Source: Gerris lacustris (Eukaryota > Arthropoda > Insecta > Hemiptera > Gerridae). Taken from it: a stretch of 64,000 nt of DNA. How positions within the stretch are numbered: position 1 is the first letter of the stretch; the number at the start of each line of letters is the position of its first letter. The notes beneath the pieces were generated by a model. The model saw only the letters and a list, made by a program, of their open reading frames with translations. It was not told the DNA's origin and searched no databases. Of the stretch, positions 10,886 through 23,237 are shown one piece after another. The translations under genes were made by a program, and so were the position numbers. The stretch is taken from assembly GCA_951217055.1 (NCBI GenBank), contig OX578282.1, forward strand, positions 56,365,311-56,429,310, given 5' to 3'.

Positions 10886-12097
10886 TTTATTTAAAAGGAG
10901 TATTTATTTCTGTGCAGTATTTTTTTCTTCTCTAAATTTTAAATTTATTTTGACTAATTTTCTTTTTATGACAAAATAACTTCCTCTTTTAGAGAAAAAC
11001 ATAATATTTAAACCATGTCTAAACTATCTTAGGTTATTTATCCAAACAAGGTCTTTGATTTGGTCTTGGGCCTAGACCGTTCTCTAGCTATTATAGTTCA
11101 ACTGAAGTGCTAAGAGCGTGGCGCATCGGCTAAGTTAGTTTTTTAATTAATTTAATCTCCAGGTTATCCACTTTTGATTTTGTATTAGGGTTCTTTTTGT
11201 TTCATCTTCAATCTTTCCAAAATATCTTATTTTGGAAGCTTTAAAACAGACATTCAGGGACCGCTTAAAACAGGGACGTATAGGTACATATTCTTAAAAT
11301 GTGTTACATACTATAAAAATAAATGTGTTTAACTTTCTTTACTTACTATATAAATAGAATAAGCCAAGGGTTGTTTCCCTTGGGTAAATATTCGAGGTAG
11401 CCTTCCATCGTTGTAAAACCACGGACTTTTCGACATTAGCATATATATTACTATAGCAAGAAGATTTATTCACATAAGCATCATATAATGATTTATAATA
11501 TCCCACGTATAAACATTTTTATAATAATAATAAAGGATAGTAGTCTAACGTATAAGTATATTAAATTTAAAATTTTACTTAACGTAATATTTCTTTTAAA
11601 TTAAGGTAAGTTAGTTGTTTTTAATAGTCGATAATAGCTCTCTTTTTTAATTCAATTTTTTTTTATCTGGATTCGCATTATTTATAATATTATATTAATT
11701 AATAAAACAATTTATTATATTACTGATAAAATTGTGTCATTATATAAAACTGTAATTAGGTTTCCTGTAATGTGTCAAAGATAATCCGTAAAAAGAAAAT
11801 GAGAAAAATGTAACCTTCAAGATCGAAAGTAGCTAAAAATAACTCCGCATTACAGAACAAAGTTTCTGTTTGCTTCAGACAATTCTTTGCAGTAACTTTT
11901 ATAACAGAAGGATCTTCTTACTCCTTAGTCTTGAGAGCAGCTCATCTTACACTTTACACTGTTAATGTTTAACTGTAACATGGATTTAGTGGTTTCCTGG
12001 CATTAGACATTAGGCTTGACAAATAAACAAGATTTAGAGATTTGACAAATAGCGAAATGTAGTGAGAGTATAAAAGGTTTAAAGGAGATACATATTA
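10886..12097. other. AT-rich, nothing recognised
   Basis: Only simple-sequence runs and short open frames are present. Confidence 0.35.
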
Positions 12098-12905
12098 TTT
12101 TTGAATGCATCAAGGAGCATTTCTAAAGATACATCTTTAGAAACTGGCTAAATGTTTAGTGTTGAAGGAATCAAGGAGCATATTTGAAGATGTGTCCACT
12201 AGCTAAGTGCTTATTGTTGAAGGGATGAAGGAGCATATCTATCAAGATGTATCCACTAACTATATACTTATTGTTGAAGGAATAAAGTAGCATAACTAAA
12301 GATGTATCCACTAGGCAAATGCTTATTGTAGAATGAATCAAGGAGCATATTTTAAGATGTATCCACTAGCTAAGTGCTTATTGTTGAAGGCATGAAGGAG
12401 CTTATTTAAAGATGTATCCACTAACTATATACTTTATTATTTAAGGAATAACGTAGCATATCTAAAAAAAGTACCCACTAGCTAAGTACATATTGTTGAA
12501 GGCATCCAGGAGCATATCTAATGATGTATCCACTAGCTAAGCGCTTGTTGTTTGAAGCATCAAGGAGCTTATCTAAAGATGTATCCACTAGCTAAATGCT
12601 TATTGTTGGAGCCATCAAGACACATATCTAAAGATGTATCCACTAGCTAAGTGCATACTGTTGAATCCATCAAGGAGCATATCTAAAGATGTATCCACTT
12701 GCTAAATGCTTATTGCTGGAGGCATCAAGTAACATATCAAAGATGTATCCACTAGCTAAGTTCTTATAGTTGAAGGCATCAAGTAACATATTCTAAAGAT
12801 GTATCCTTTAGCTAAGTTCTTATTGTTGAATGCATTAAGGAGCATATCTAAAGATGTATCCACTAGCTAAGTGCTTATTGCTGAATGCATCAAAGAGCAT
12901 AGTAG
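12098..12905 (+). repeat. 55-bp minisatellite, about 14 diverged copies
   Basis: GATGTATCCACTAGCTAAGT recurs with 55-bp spacing (12301, 12356, 12411 and on). Each unit also has CAAGGAGCATATCTAAA and GCTTATTGTTGAAGG. Units differ by many substitutions and small indels, so the array is old. Confidence 0.92.
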
Positions 12906-13608
12906 GACTCGATATACTTCTTTGGAAAACCCTATAGATGTTTAGCATGATGTGTTAAATTTTTAGTTCATGTTATCAAGGACAATTTACTTGACTATTT
13001 TAGAAACAAAGGTTATTTTGATTATGGTTCTTTAGAATTATTCGTTCGAGACTGTATGGGTGCAACATAGGTTTGTTGACTTTCTTTCAAGGACAATGCT
13101 CCAGTAACCTTCACTATAAGCTGCCATTTAATTATTACTATGAAACAAACAGCGTCATTCATAAAAAAAAGTGCCCCCCTCCCCCCTAGCTTTATAAAGA
13201 CTCCTATCTTGTATTTTTTTTATTGGGCATATTGTCGTATGAATGCATAATTTTCTTTCATGTGACCTTCCACATGTTAACTCAGAATCACACAAGACAA
13301 TGATGCACTCTTTATTTTAATATTATAATTTACATTTCCACAATGTTAACTTACTCCACTGAAGAAGAATTAGATTTTTAGTCCGTGACAAATAATATAT
13401 TCTCATATATCTACAGAAATCTGGGTTTTTAAACGGCAGATTTAACCTTCCACATTTTTTGTATTCAATTTGTTATTGGTTCAGTATTGTATCAGTTTAC
13501 TGATGGCTTCTGTTTATCAGATCTCTAATGACCAACTGAAGTACTCAAAACCATCTGCATTAAACATCACCAATTATGTTTTTTTTTTAAACTAAACTAA
13601 TACATTTT
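12906..13608. other. Unassigned region
   Basis: No gene, RNA or clear repeat was recognised. Confidence 0.35.
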
Positions 13609-14212
13609 TTACTTTCTCATATAAAGAGAAAGTTTTGTGATGGCGCAAAAATTTGATTTTGAGATATTGATCGATTTACACGTTTTGATGTGAGTCCAAA
13701 AAAGTGGTTTTAAAAAATGTCTGTCGTCTGTTGTCTGTGCAGACGCCTGGAGCCTAAACTACTGGGCCGATTTTGACGAAATTTGGCATACATGGTTTAG
13801 GAAAATCATACCCCGAGGCGTAATCGCGAAATAAATTTTAGCTCCAAATTTGGGGGCGCTAAGCCCCAAAAACTCTGAATAAACGGGGGAAAAAATTATT
13901 TCCCGAAAACGGTTCCGACGATTTTAATTAAAAATTCTAGAATGTAGTCCATTTAAATACGAATCTAGCAATATATAAGCAGTTTTCCCGGGAAAAAACT
14001 AGTTCCTGAGAAAACAGATTAAAACATGGACGGAGAGAGCCCGGGTACGTTTCCCCGCCCAGGAGAAGTTATTTTTATGATAAATTTTTAATAATATAAT
14101 GTTCAATAATAATTAAATGTAATACGAATACTAATAAATGGAAAACACTGGGCTAAGTAATTATGAACTCGTATATGAGAAAGTTTGTCTGAGTTGTCTC
14201 GGACCGATTTTT
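13609..14212 (+). repeat. Family B repeat, full copy
   Basis: Starts with the near-palindrome ACTTTCTCATATAAAGAGAA and ends with CGTATATGAGAAAGTTTGTC and CGGACCGAT. The body holds GATGGCGCAAAAATTTGATT, GCAGACGCCTGGAGCCTAAA and GGGCCGATTTTGACGAAATT. A second full copy lies at 53568-54160 in the opposite orientation. Partial copies are at 26926, 47165 and 50620. Both ends carry ATGAGAAAGT. Confidence 0.85.
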
Positions 14213-14438
14213 TCTATTTTTGGTAATATGAATGGGGTCAAATCAGTGGAAAATTACTAATTTGGTTCAAACTTTTATTTCTGTTTAATTCAATTATTAT
14301 TTACATATATTATTATTCTTATAGGTATAATTTCTTAATTTATTTGTTGATTTTTCTGTTTCAGGTATGTGATTCTTAAATATTATCAGAATGGTAGAGG
14401 TAAGGTATTTTTGTTTATAAAAGCTTGTGTAATAAGTT

Positions 14439-14446
14439 TATATACA

Positions 14447-14529
<83 letters not shown>

Positions 14530-14532
14530 TGT

Positions 14533-14627
<95 letters not shown>
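14439..14627. repeat. Long (AT)n microsatellite
   Basis: Nearly uninterrupted TA dinucleotides for about 190 bp. The apparent Tyr-Ile repeat proteins on both strands come from it and are not genes. It can extrude as a cruciform. Confidence 0.98.
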
Positions 14628-14628
<1 letters not shown>

Positions 14629-14967
14629 GGACACTTGAAATGCCGATTTATCAAAATAAGTGAAATTAAGTTATAGTTTTTTTTTTTTTTTTTAGAAAGA
14701 TATTGTCGAAGTATTTAGGTGTAATAAATTAGACATTAGTTTGAGAATCTCTCTTCAGTTTCTAACCGTATTTTTATTAAGTCTATAAATTCATTTGTTA
14801 TAATTAAAATAAATTATAAAGCATGCAGTTGTAATCCTTTTAATTTCGAGCCAAATTTGGTTATATGCCAAGCACTTAAAGCAAAAACAAGGACATCAAC
14901 TTCAGACAATTTGTTTTAAACTAATATTAGTTGGACTTTTAATTTGTAAATGGTTTTAATGAAAAAT
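14628..14967. other. Spacer with poly(T) run
   Basis: A T run lies at 14677-14693. Nothing else recognised. Confidence 0.35.
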
Positions 14968-15109
14968 AGTCAGCCAATTAGTGTGGCACATAGCTTCTCC
15001 GCGTCCGATTTCGTATACTTCAATGATGTTTTGCTTTTACAGCCTATTGTTGTATAATTTATTCCATATTCTCCACTTTTTTAAAATCTTAAAAAATTGT
15101 TTTGATTTT

Positions 15110-15939
15110 GCTTCCGACCTTACCGAAGGTATAACGGAAGCTATGCGATCGTTCTGAAGAACGAAACATTTTTATGGAAATGAAATTCTATTTAGAATGA
15201 AAGTCCTTTTTTCTTTTATTATACTTTATTTAACAAGCTTTCGTCCAGGGAACCTGGGCTTCTTCAGGTTTTGAATGTTAGAAATACTGTAAATTTAGGG
15301 AAAAATGGTCAAAATGAAAAAAGTAAAAACGAATTTTAGAAATGAAAGTCTTACCAAGTTAATAAGTTAATTTTGATGTTTTTATATGTTTTTTTTTTAA
15401 AGAATTAAATTTATTTTTTTAACTGACATACCTAATAAAATAGAAATTATTTATTTTTATTTGTATTAAATATAATATTTGTATAAATGTTGCTTAAAAG
15501 AGAAACCTCAAGTCCACAAAAGAAAAACTTCAATTAAAAAATTTGTTAGGTCTCCGATTTCAAAAATTCCAAGACAGAACTCCGTTTCAGACATCAGGGA
15601 TCATTTTTGGTTCCGTGTCTGTCTGTCGGTATGTTGTTCAATTTTGCGAACTAACGTTTCTTAAAAACGACACGTCTAGTTTTAATGTGGTATCTGATTT
15701 GTATGAAACTTTTATAATTTATCGAAAGTAGCCCGCAGATAGCCCCATATTACTTTGAACCGTCTGCGCTCTTTAACTTTTGCTTCATTGATACTTTAAT
15801 TCAAGTAAAAAATCAAAACGACTTTGACAGATTAATAAACTGGGGAAACAATTAAACAATAATGGCTTGTTAAAGCATAAAATCAAAAAGTACGTGATAA
15901 CATGCGAGGAAGCTATGTGCCACACCAATTGGCAGTCTA
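15110..15939 (+). mobile_element. Family A element inserted in family A
   Basis: This plus-strand copy lies between two TTTT runs (15106-15109 and 15940-15943), which may be a short target duplication. Its left end is GCTTCCGACCTTACCGAAGG and its right end is CACACCAATTGGCAGTCTA, so it fixes both family A boundaries. The ends are not inverted repeats. Each carries GGAAGCTATG(T/C)G followed by a small hairpin. The body is itself interrupted at about 15176-15545. Confidence 0.75.
15228..15290 (-). ncRNA. Degenerate hammerhead-like motif
   Basis: The minus strand reads CCTGAAGAAG, a CCAGG/CCTGG stem with a 3-nt loop (TTC), then GACGAAAGCTTG and TTAAATAAAG. The core CTGAAGA differs from CTGATGA by one base. 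The arrangement fits a decayed Penelope-type terminal ribozyme. It sits in the insert that splits the A copy at 15110-15939. Confidence 0.45.
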
Positions 15940-16389
15940 TTTTACATGAATTAAAATATCAATTCAGCAAAATTTAAAAATTGTAAACAGCTGAAATTAA
16001 TCTGGATCTATGTGCGGGCCACTTTCGATAACCCATCCAAATTCCATGAAAATCAAATAAGTACTTTTGATGATATAGGTGTAAATAATTGCATGTTTGT
16101 GCGCGTGTGGGAGAGAAGCAAATGCGCGCAGAAGGTTGAAACTTATATGGGACCAACAATGAGCTAATTATGACATACCATCTAAATTTAATTAAAATTG
16201 GACGAGTAATTTTTAAAATATGATGGTTTGGCAAAATTTAACTTAAAACAAACAAAACAACAGACAGACAAAACGTTCTCTGATATCTCAAAGAATATCG
16301 GTCATGGGATTTTTGAAATCGGAGACATAAAAAGTTCGTTCTCCAGAACAATTACATAGCTTCCGTTACCTTCGGTAAGCTTGGAAGCA

Positions 16390-18985
16390 AAATGCATAAT
16401 TATTATTTTTAATAACAAAATTTGAATTACATTAATTTTCAAATATTATTTTTAGCTGGATTTAATATTGAGTATAGTTAGTCAGATTAGTTAAATATAT
16501 TTAGATGATGAAGATGTTTACGTAGGGATCTAAACTAAGCCTAGCGTTAAGAAGAGATAGGCTGCAGAGTGCAGTGTGTAGGCGACATGCCAAGCCAAGG
16601 CTGTATTCCAAAACATTTAGACTAAACTCGTCTCTCAGTTATTCTTTCTTTAGTGGGTCGATATCAGTTACTCTCTTATTTAAGTTAATTACACACAAGA
16701 ATTTGGTCCAATCAAACGTAAGTTAGTAAATAAATTAATTTCAGTAATAATCCTTTAGTGGAGAGTTTCGAACATAAATATTCATAAAAGATAACTATTT
16801 TTAACTTATCATACCTGTATAAAGCAATTATACTACAAAACTAATTGTTTTGGAGTATAATTTAAAACATTCGTTAAATAATATAATACATGTAATTGAC
16901 GTAGTTTGTTATTTCACAATTTCGTGAATAACATTGATTGTATAAAACTAAAACCAACGCGCAAAAAAACATTTGAGTAAATTTTTAATGGGATGAAATG
17001 AAAAATAATTTATTTGATTTGTCAATAAGATTTTTTAAGAACTTTTTATCTTTTAAACCTACGTTTGGAGACGTTTGCAGTTGATGTTAATTTGAATCTG
17101 AAACATCCTATTTTTTAAAGTTGGAATTTAGAGAAAGAAATCAATATCTTGTAAATTAGCCGAAACTTTTTATTGGTAAGATTGTGTTCGATTTTATTTA
17201 ATATTCTTCGACTAGGTAATAGTCGTATGGGTTCGTCGATGATTGGTGTTAATAGAATTATGTTATTAAAGTCTTCGTCACATAGTCAGAGAGAATTAAT
17301 TTATGAACAGGGTCGGGGTCAATGAACCCCTAAAATTATGCTGCAGCCTCCTGCAATAAAAATATTAAAATCCATGAGGAAAAACTCTGCATTTTTTTCG
17401 AACTCAAGGATCCATTGTTACATTACCATAACTTTAGGTTATTACCAGATGGGGTCAGCTACAAGTCTACTCGATGTTATGATCGGTGTAGAACAGTATA
17501 GCCTCTCTGGAATTTGACTCGCCAAATCAGTTAGTTTCATGCGTTCTAATCAGTTGGTTTCATGATGCGTTCTTTTTAATTTCATTTTTTTATTTTTAAA
17601 AACCATAAATTTTTATTAATCTTGCTATAGAGACTGTGTTCTTAGATTTGGTAAAACCCTTTAGTTTGGTTTTATTCCTGGAAGGATCATTCTCAAGGGA
17701 AACACAAAATTGGATTACTCATACTCGGAAAAGGTCTTCGTAAAATCTATATTTATTACAATCTGTCTTCTGAACCCCTCGCTACTTAATAGTATGTATT
17801 AACGTCGTTACGTTAATACACGTACGTTTTCCAGTAATCTTAAAAAACAAATTAATTATTGCGAAAATAAAATGTTATTGAGAGACAAAGTCGTCACTTT
17901 TACTTCCACATGAAAACAGATGTTGGTGATTATTTAAATGCTTTATATCAGCTTACATTGTTTGCCAGGACAAATCTTCTAATCTATATTTAACCCAATT
18001 TCTGACTACCTAGAAAGCTGAAACTTGCAAAGATTATGTAATTCCGATGATAATACAATAACCAGTCATTACTTTTACAAAATATTTTTATTAATGGGAC
18101 GCCCCAAAAAATGAAAGAGGAGGGCATTCTTAGTACAAATATAGTATGTATATGTATTTGGTTTCCTCTTTGTACCAATTCATCTTTGCGACATTTGGCC
18201 CTGAAAATTGCGTTTTTCGTGTCCCCCTTTATTTTTTTAACAAATCAATGAAAAAATCATTGTTGTTGCATATTTTGTCAGAAAATAATTCTTTCAACCT
18301 CAAAATCTTAAACATTTATTTATTTATCGGAGAGGTTTCATTGCGTTTGGGCAATTATATATTGATATAAAGACGCTTGTTTCACGTCGCCTTAATAAAA
18401 TGGTTCAAAAGTTATAGGTAAAACAAACTTTTAAATGGCCGCCATCATTATTCGGCAGGGGCAGTTATGCTGGTTAACGTACACGTACTATTTGATAAAT
18501 TGCTTGCGGACCCTTTTGGTGTGCTGAAATTATATAATTGGCCGATTTATTTAAATTTGTTAAACTATTTTACATTGAAAGACTGACAAATTGTCATTTG
18601 TCTTGTGAAAACCGAGAACGGGCTGTAATAAAACCTCTCGTTTTTGGGGGCTTTTAAATTGCTTTTACAGTTAGTTTAATTGGTCCCGTTAAATGATGAA
18701 TTAATAAGTGATACATTTGTCCTTTGTAAAATACAAAGGGTAAATACGGTTTTATTTACGTCTATTAAATCCAGTTTACAGGGAGTAATTTTATCATTGT
18801 TTTCTATATTGGCTTAGAGATAAAGGTAAAAGAATTTTATATTAGCAAACGATTTATTTAAGTAAACATCTTAGAAGATGTTTACTTTTTTAAGGTGGGA
18901 GAGAAGATTAAAGGAATTATTTGAGAGGAATTAAAATATTAACTTGGTTTTCTTTGAGGGGGTTTAGCAGGGAAGAATATATAAA
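16390..18985. other. Unassigned; one probable repeat at 18090-18450
   Basis: No gene seen. Positions 18090-18450 contain GCCGCCAT, TAAAAGTTTG-type and GACGCTTGTTTCACGTCGCC segments of the kind found in dispersed insect repeats; its open frame on the plus strand has no known domain. The rest is AT-rich and featureless to me. Confidence 0.3.
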
Positions 18986-18989
18986 GCTA

Positions 18990-19150
18990 GTTTTAGATGC
19001 GAGACTGGCTGGCCCCAGCTGGTAGAGTATAACGCTCCCAGTCCTATCCCATTGGAATCAATATCTAGGGGGAAGGTTTAGGAGAACCTCAGCCCTGGCT
19101 GGCAGCTACCAAAATCTACCATCACAGCCATATAGAAAGCTCTCAGCCAA
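18990..19150 (+). repeat. Possible tRNA-derived SINE
   Basis: GGCCCCAGCTGGTAGAGTAT resembles a pol III A box in a tRNA 5' half, and ATTGGAATCAATATC about 40 bp on could be a decayed B box. A tRNA-unrelated body follows (CTCAGCCCTGGCTGGCAGCT). No second copy exists in the window, so this rests on the box match alone. Confidence 0.4.
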
Positions 19151-19494
19151 GCAATACTCTTATACATTATTCAATGTTCAAAGCAAACCGGATTATACAT
19201 TGAAATCCCTCATGTTTTCACTTCTTCGTCCCATTCCCATCCATTTTAGCCAAAGATTTTTTTTTTACCAAACTCAATGCCAAAACAGGACAAATGTAAA
19301 ACGTGAAAAAAGGGAAGTATGAAAAATATCTACCTCTTGTGGGAAAATATTTTTCCCCTTTTGATTAATGACAAAGCTGGTTAAGAATTGACATTTTCTT
19401 ATAAGTACCTACTTATTATTTAAAATTACAAATGAAACGTGTCTAAATTTATAATAAATTTAATCTGAATATATATACATATATTAGAACAGCG

Positions 19495-19835
19495 CCAAAT
19501 AAAATGTATAAAATTCTGCCGAAGTCTATTTCTTAGGTCTTACAACTTATCGCATTTACAACTTATCCTAGATCTGACAACTTATCGCATTTACAACTTA
19601 TCGCATTACAACTAATCCTAGGTCTTACAACTTATCGCATTACAACTTATCCTAGATCTGACAACTTATCGCATTTACAACTTATCGCATTACAACTTAT
19701 CCTAGGTCTTACAACTTATTGCATTACAACTAATCCTAGGTCTTACAACTTATCGCATTACAACTTATCCTAGATCTGACAACTTATCGCATTTACAACT
19801 TATCACATTACAAATTATCCTATAGGTCTTACACC
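19495..19835 (+). repeat. Composite tandem repeat of ACAACTTATCGCATT units
   Basis: A basic unit of about 16-17 bp (ACAACTTATCGCATT) is interspersed with CCTAGATCTG and CCTAGGTCTT, making a higher-order repeat of roughly 50-110 bp with several near-identical blocks. Confidence 0.9.
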
Positions 19836-20883
19836 ATAATCGCCAGCGGGGAAAAACACCAATAATAATATTAATTTTCTCTGCATTAGAACCTTTACTT
19901 ACTACTTTATACACACATACAACTACAATAGACACACAACTACAAAACTTTTTTTCTAGAGAGGATGCGACTGATAGACGCGGATTACTATACACTCATC
20001 TTGAATTATTACAAAATATAAGTTTGGCTTGGCTTGGGCTACAACATTTAAAAACGGTACTTGTAGGCGTGCGCACTTCCCACAGGTGTGTCATCCTAAG
20101 TGCCCCCACGGGACAATAAACTAAATTAAGATCTGTCCGCAACAAGTTCTTCTAATTCTTCGTTAAACTACTCCCTCTTTCTTATCACAGCAATATTTCT
20201 TTTAAAAATGTTGTTTTCTCCGTAATGTGTTGTTTGAAAAATAAAGCACTAAATGTAGAAAAGATAATTAAAGATTATACAACTGTGTATACGATTCTAA
20301 TTAGTTTTACCTTAGCAATGTAACATTAAATATAAAGTGAAGTGTTTCTATGTTAAGTAGCGGGTAGACCAAGTATTAATATATAGCATTTACGATGTAT
20401 ATATACCATTTAGATTAAATATAAAATAAATGACTCCAGAGAATTATTATTTAATGGATTATATAAAATGGGATTAGATTGTGGGAGGACTTAATAGGTT
20501 TTCCTTTTCAGTTGAATTAATTTCCACTCTGCGGGAAGACTCTTGGTCACTTTATTATAGCGACCATTCTCTCTTTAGCCTAGGGGCTTAAGCACATTGT
20601 TATGAACAGTGCTAACAGGTTTAAAACTAAGTTTAACTGAGTATCTGTCGGTCCTACTACTTCTTGAAGATTTAATATCATTACTATACAAAGTTATTCA
20701 ATTTAATACTGTTAATTGTATTGATTGAGATTTTATGGAATTGTAAGAACTTGGTAAACTTGGATTCATTTTTAAATGAGATTATATTTTATGTTTTAAG
20801 ACACAATTCTATACTTCTAAAATAACTCAGGCATCTATATAATCATATAACTAGACATATTCTTATGACACATTACTGACACA
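19836..20883. other. Possible LTR of the element at 20.9-21.1 kb
   Basis: If the polypurine tract at 20890-20908 is real, a minus-strand 3' LTR beginning TGTGTAATG should extend left from about 20890. I could not find its other end or a second copy. No gene seen. Confidence 0.25.
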
Positions 20884-21140
20884 TTACACAGTCCCCCTTC
20901 TTCTTGAGGGCACGTCCCTGTACATGCCGGGGTTATATCTATCCGGAGGTCTTCTGTCCCTTAAAGGATACCTTCTGCCTGGAACAACCTGTACAGGCAC
21001 AATAGGTGTAGGTAGTTTCTCATGAATCAGTTTATCGAGTATAGACTCATTTATTGAACCTGGATTAGGCGTAGATGGCTGTTCTTAATTAACTGACAGA
21101 TCTGGTAGTAGTTCTTCAATAAAGACAGAAATTGATTTAT
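20884..21140 (-). pseudogene. LTR-retrotransposon polyprotein C-terminus
   Basis: The minus-strand frame reads EELLPDLSVN, a stop at 21085-21087, then a Pro/Arg-rich stretch with GRRYPLRDRRPPDRYNPGMY and SRRRGTV before the stop at 20884. A basic YPLRDRRPPDRY tail is typical of the C-terminal end of Gypsy-type pol products and of the linker in Copia-type ones. The last codons contain a purine-rich run, AAGAAGAAGGGGGAC, which would be the plus-strand primer of an LTR element, so the gene ends right at the expected LTR edge. Only about 80 codons remain. The superfamily is unresolved. Confidence 0.5.
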
Positions 21141-21863
21141 TGGTCAATTATAAGTTTGATTACTGTATAGTCGAAACCAGTCTGTACCCTTATATTTTTA
21201 TTACTTATGATTGACAATGTACTGATCATTTGGACTATTATCAGTGTTTGTTGTGTTTATTAACTATCTTTATCAGTTTTCCTTTATTATTCACTTTAAG
21301 AGATGTCTCCTACTGCAGAACAGACTCCAAGGAACTTCATAAATGAAAAGTAGTGAAGCCAGTTGGTTTGCTATGATACACCTGAAATATCAAGAGAAAG
21401 TGAAAAGTCTGCAGAAAATATAATATCCAACTTGATCAGTCTGATAAAGCAGAAACCTGCAAAAAAAGGAAAGGGTAGAAACCTGCATTACAGAGTTCCA
21501 AAGAAAAATACTTGAGATTAAAGAACTGATAATAGCAGCAAAAAGAAAAAAAGAATGACATTGAAGATAAAGACATGTTATTTCTGAGACCATTGGCTCC
21601 TTATTTCAAGCATTTCTATCCTGTTCTAAAATTAGGATTAAAAAGCAAAATTCCAAAATCTGGTTCCCGATGAAATTAGTTCATATCGTAGTTCCACTGC
21701 TGTTTCCGCTTTAAATTCTCCACTTTTGTTCCTACGATTACATGCGATGCGACCGTTGATCGCACGATCATTTATTTGTACGATGGCCGTCAATTAGGAC
21801 ATAGCCTAAAGACTTGATCCTACTCAATATACAGGGTGGTCCATTAGTCCCCCCACCCCCTCA
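21141..21863. other. Unassigned, then host repeat of the hAT insertion
   Basis: From about 21832 the text GGGTGGTCCATTAGTCC is a dispersed repeat that continues after the hAT at 26839 (TACCTTTTGAACGGTTTGAG). The open frame at 21390-21593 on the minus strand is the complement of A-rich sequence and is not a gene. Confidence 0.35.
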
Positions 21864-22037
21864 CAAGGGCGGTCCCACGGGGGGGGTAATGGGGGTAATT
21901 ACCCCCCCCAGGATTTTGGGAGAAATAAAAAAAAACCTCAAAGAAAACACCAAATGACTTAAAGATAACAGATAACAAAGTTATATTTCTAAGTTTGGTA
22001 GTGGATCCTTTTAGGGTTCATGGGAAATAAATTAAAT

Positions 22038-22090
22038 TAATTTACTCCATTCATTTTTTGCGGCAACGTTTCGGCCTGACCGGCCATTTT
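22038..22090 (-). ncRNA. Degenerate hammerhead-like motif
   Basis: The minus strand has CTTGAAAAT, a GGCC/GGCC stem around GGTCA, and GAAACGTTGCC. The layout matches the stem II plus GAAAC part of Penelope-type ribozymes, but the CTGATGA box is lost. It lies inside the hAT, left of the LTR array. Confidence 0.4.
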
Positions 22091-23009
22091 CAAGCCTAAA
22101 AATTACGTATATTTTATTAGTTTAACTACAATATATAGAACAATAAACAGTAACCAGAAGGATAAGTTAAGTAAGACAATTAATTTACCTTATAATTGCA
22201 CAATCGAGGTAATAAGTGAAGTCAAAACTAAAATAAATTGTATTAGGAACTATTTAAGAGTTCCGTCGTCAAGAAATTCATAATTACATCTCCAATCTAA
22301 TACATGCGAGTTCTGGTAAAAACTAGTAACAATAACACTAACTGACATATAACAAAAACGATAATAACGATTTAGTAACAAATAACTAGAATTTAAAAAT
22401 TAAAATTTTTGATCACAGATAGTCTTAAGTAAAACATAATTTTGGAAGTGATAACAATTCTTCCCTTATCACAATTGTTATCAGACCGGTATATACATAA
22501 TTTAAAACGGGTCATTGTTATATTTCTAAATAATATATATTTTGTATTATCTTTTAATAATCTAATACAATACTAAAGAAAAAAAGGGGACATTGCTGAA
22601 AGTGTAGATAAGCAGCTACTAGGTGATAGGGAGTGGAGCATTCGGGTACTTTGATGAGACTTAAAGACCGACTCGAGATGAAAGCACCGAATCCGATAGT
22701 TAAGGAGTTATACCATTATAAGTAGTGGTATATATGTATATGTGACTTGTTTGTATTAACCCCCTACCCCCTCTATATCTCTCTTACAATAATTTATTTT
22801 TATTTTAGTTCTATCTTTGACTTATCACTGTTCAGACCTATTTAATTATTTCACCCTTACATTTAAAACGTCTAAATATTTTATTTATTGTAGTTCTTTT
22901 TGTTAAAATTATTTCTTTGTTGAAAATTTTTGCTAATTTGTTGTTGTTTTATTGCTAATTTTTGTTTAATTGCGCGATTTAATTGTGTTCGTAAATTATG
23001 GATAAATAC

Positions 23010-23185
23010 TTTGTCGTACTCTGACAAACTTTTAACTATATAATAAGAATAAACTAATTCTTTTGGCTTTCAAACAACAACTGAAACTTATTTTATTTTA
23101 TCATGAACAAGTCAAAAGGAACAAGTTAAGAAAAACTATGTTAAAACTAATAAATTTTCAATGTCATATCTTGACATATGACACA
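23010..23185 (-). repeat. LTR 1 (3' LTR of the array)
   Basis: On the minus strand it starts TGTGTCATATG directly after the purine-rich GGTGGCGGAG. It contains AATAAAATAAG (possible polyadenylation signals) and ends GTACGACAAA next to AATAC. Confidence 0.85.
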
Positions 23186-23237
23186 CTCCGCCACCAAATG
23201 ATCCTTTTTCTTACTGGGAAGGGATGCTGCCTCTTGT

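Larger units (their letters stand above)
14968..16389 (-). repeat. Family A copy interrupted by another A copy
   Basis: The minus-strand copy begins at 14968 (tail CAGCCAATTAGTGTGGCACA) and breaks at 15109 in TTTTGATTTT. It resumes at 15940 with TTTTACATGAATTAAAATAT and ends at the head hairpin GTTACCTTCGGTAAGCTTGG near 16380. The sequence across the break matches the uninterrupted order in other A copies, such as 43610-43640. Confidence 0.8.

Noticed and set aside
14369..14638. Tyr-Ile repeat proteins on both strands
   Set aside because: Pure (AT)n microsatellite; any frame is open.
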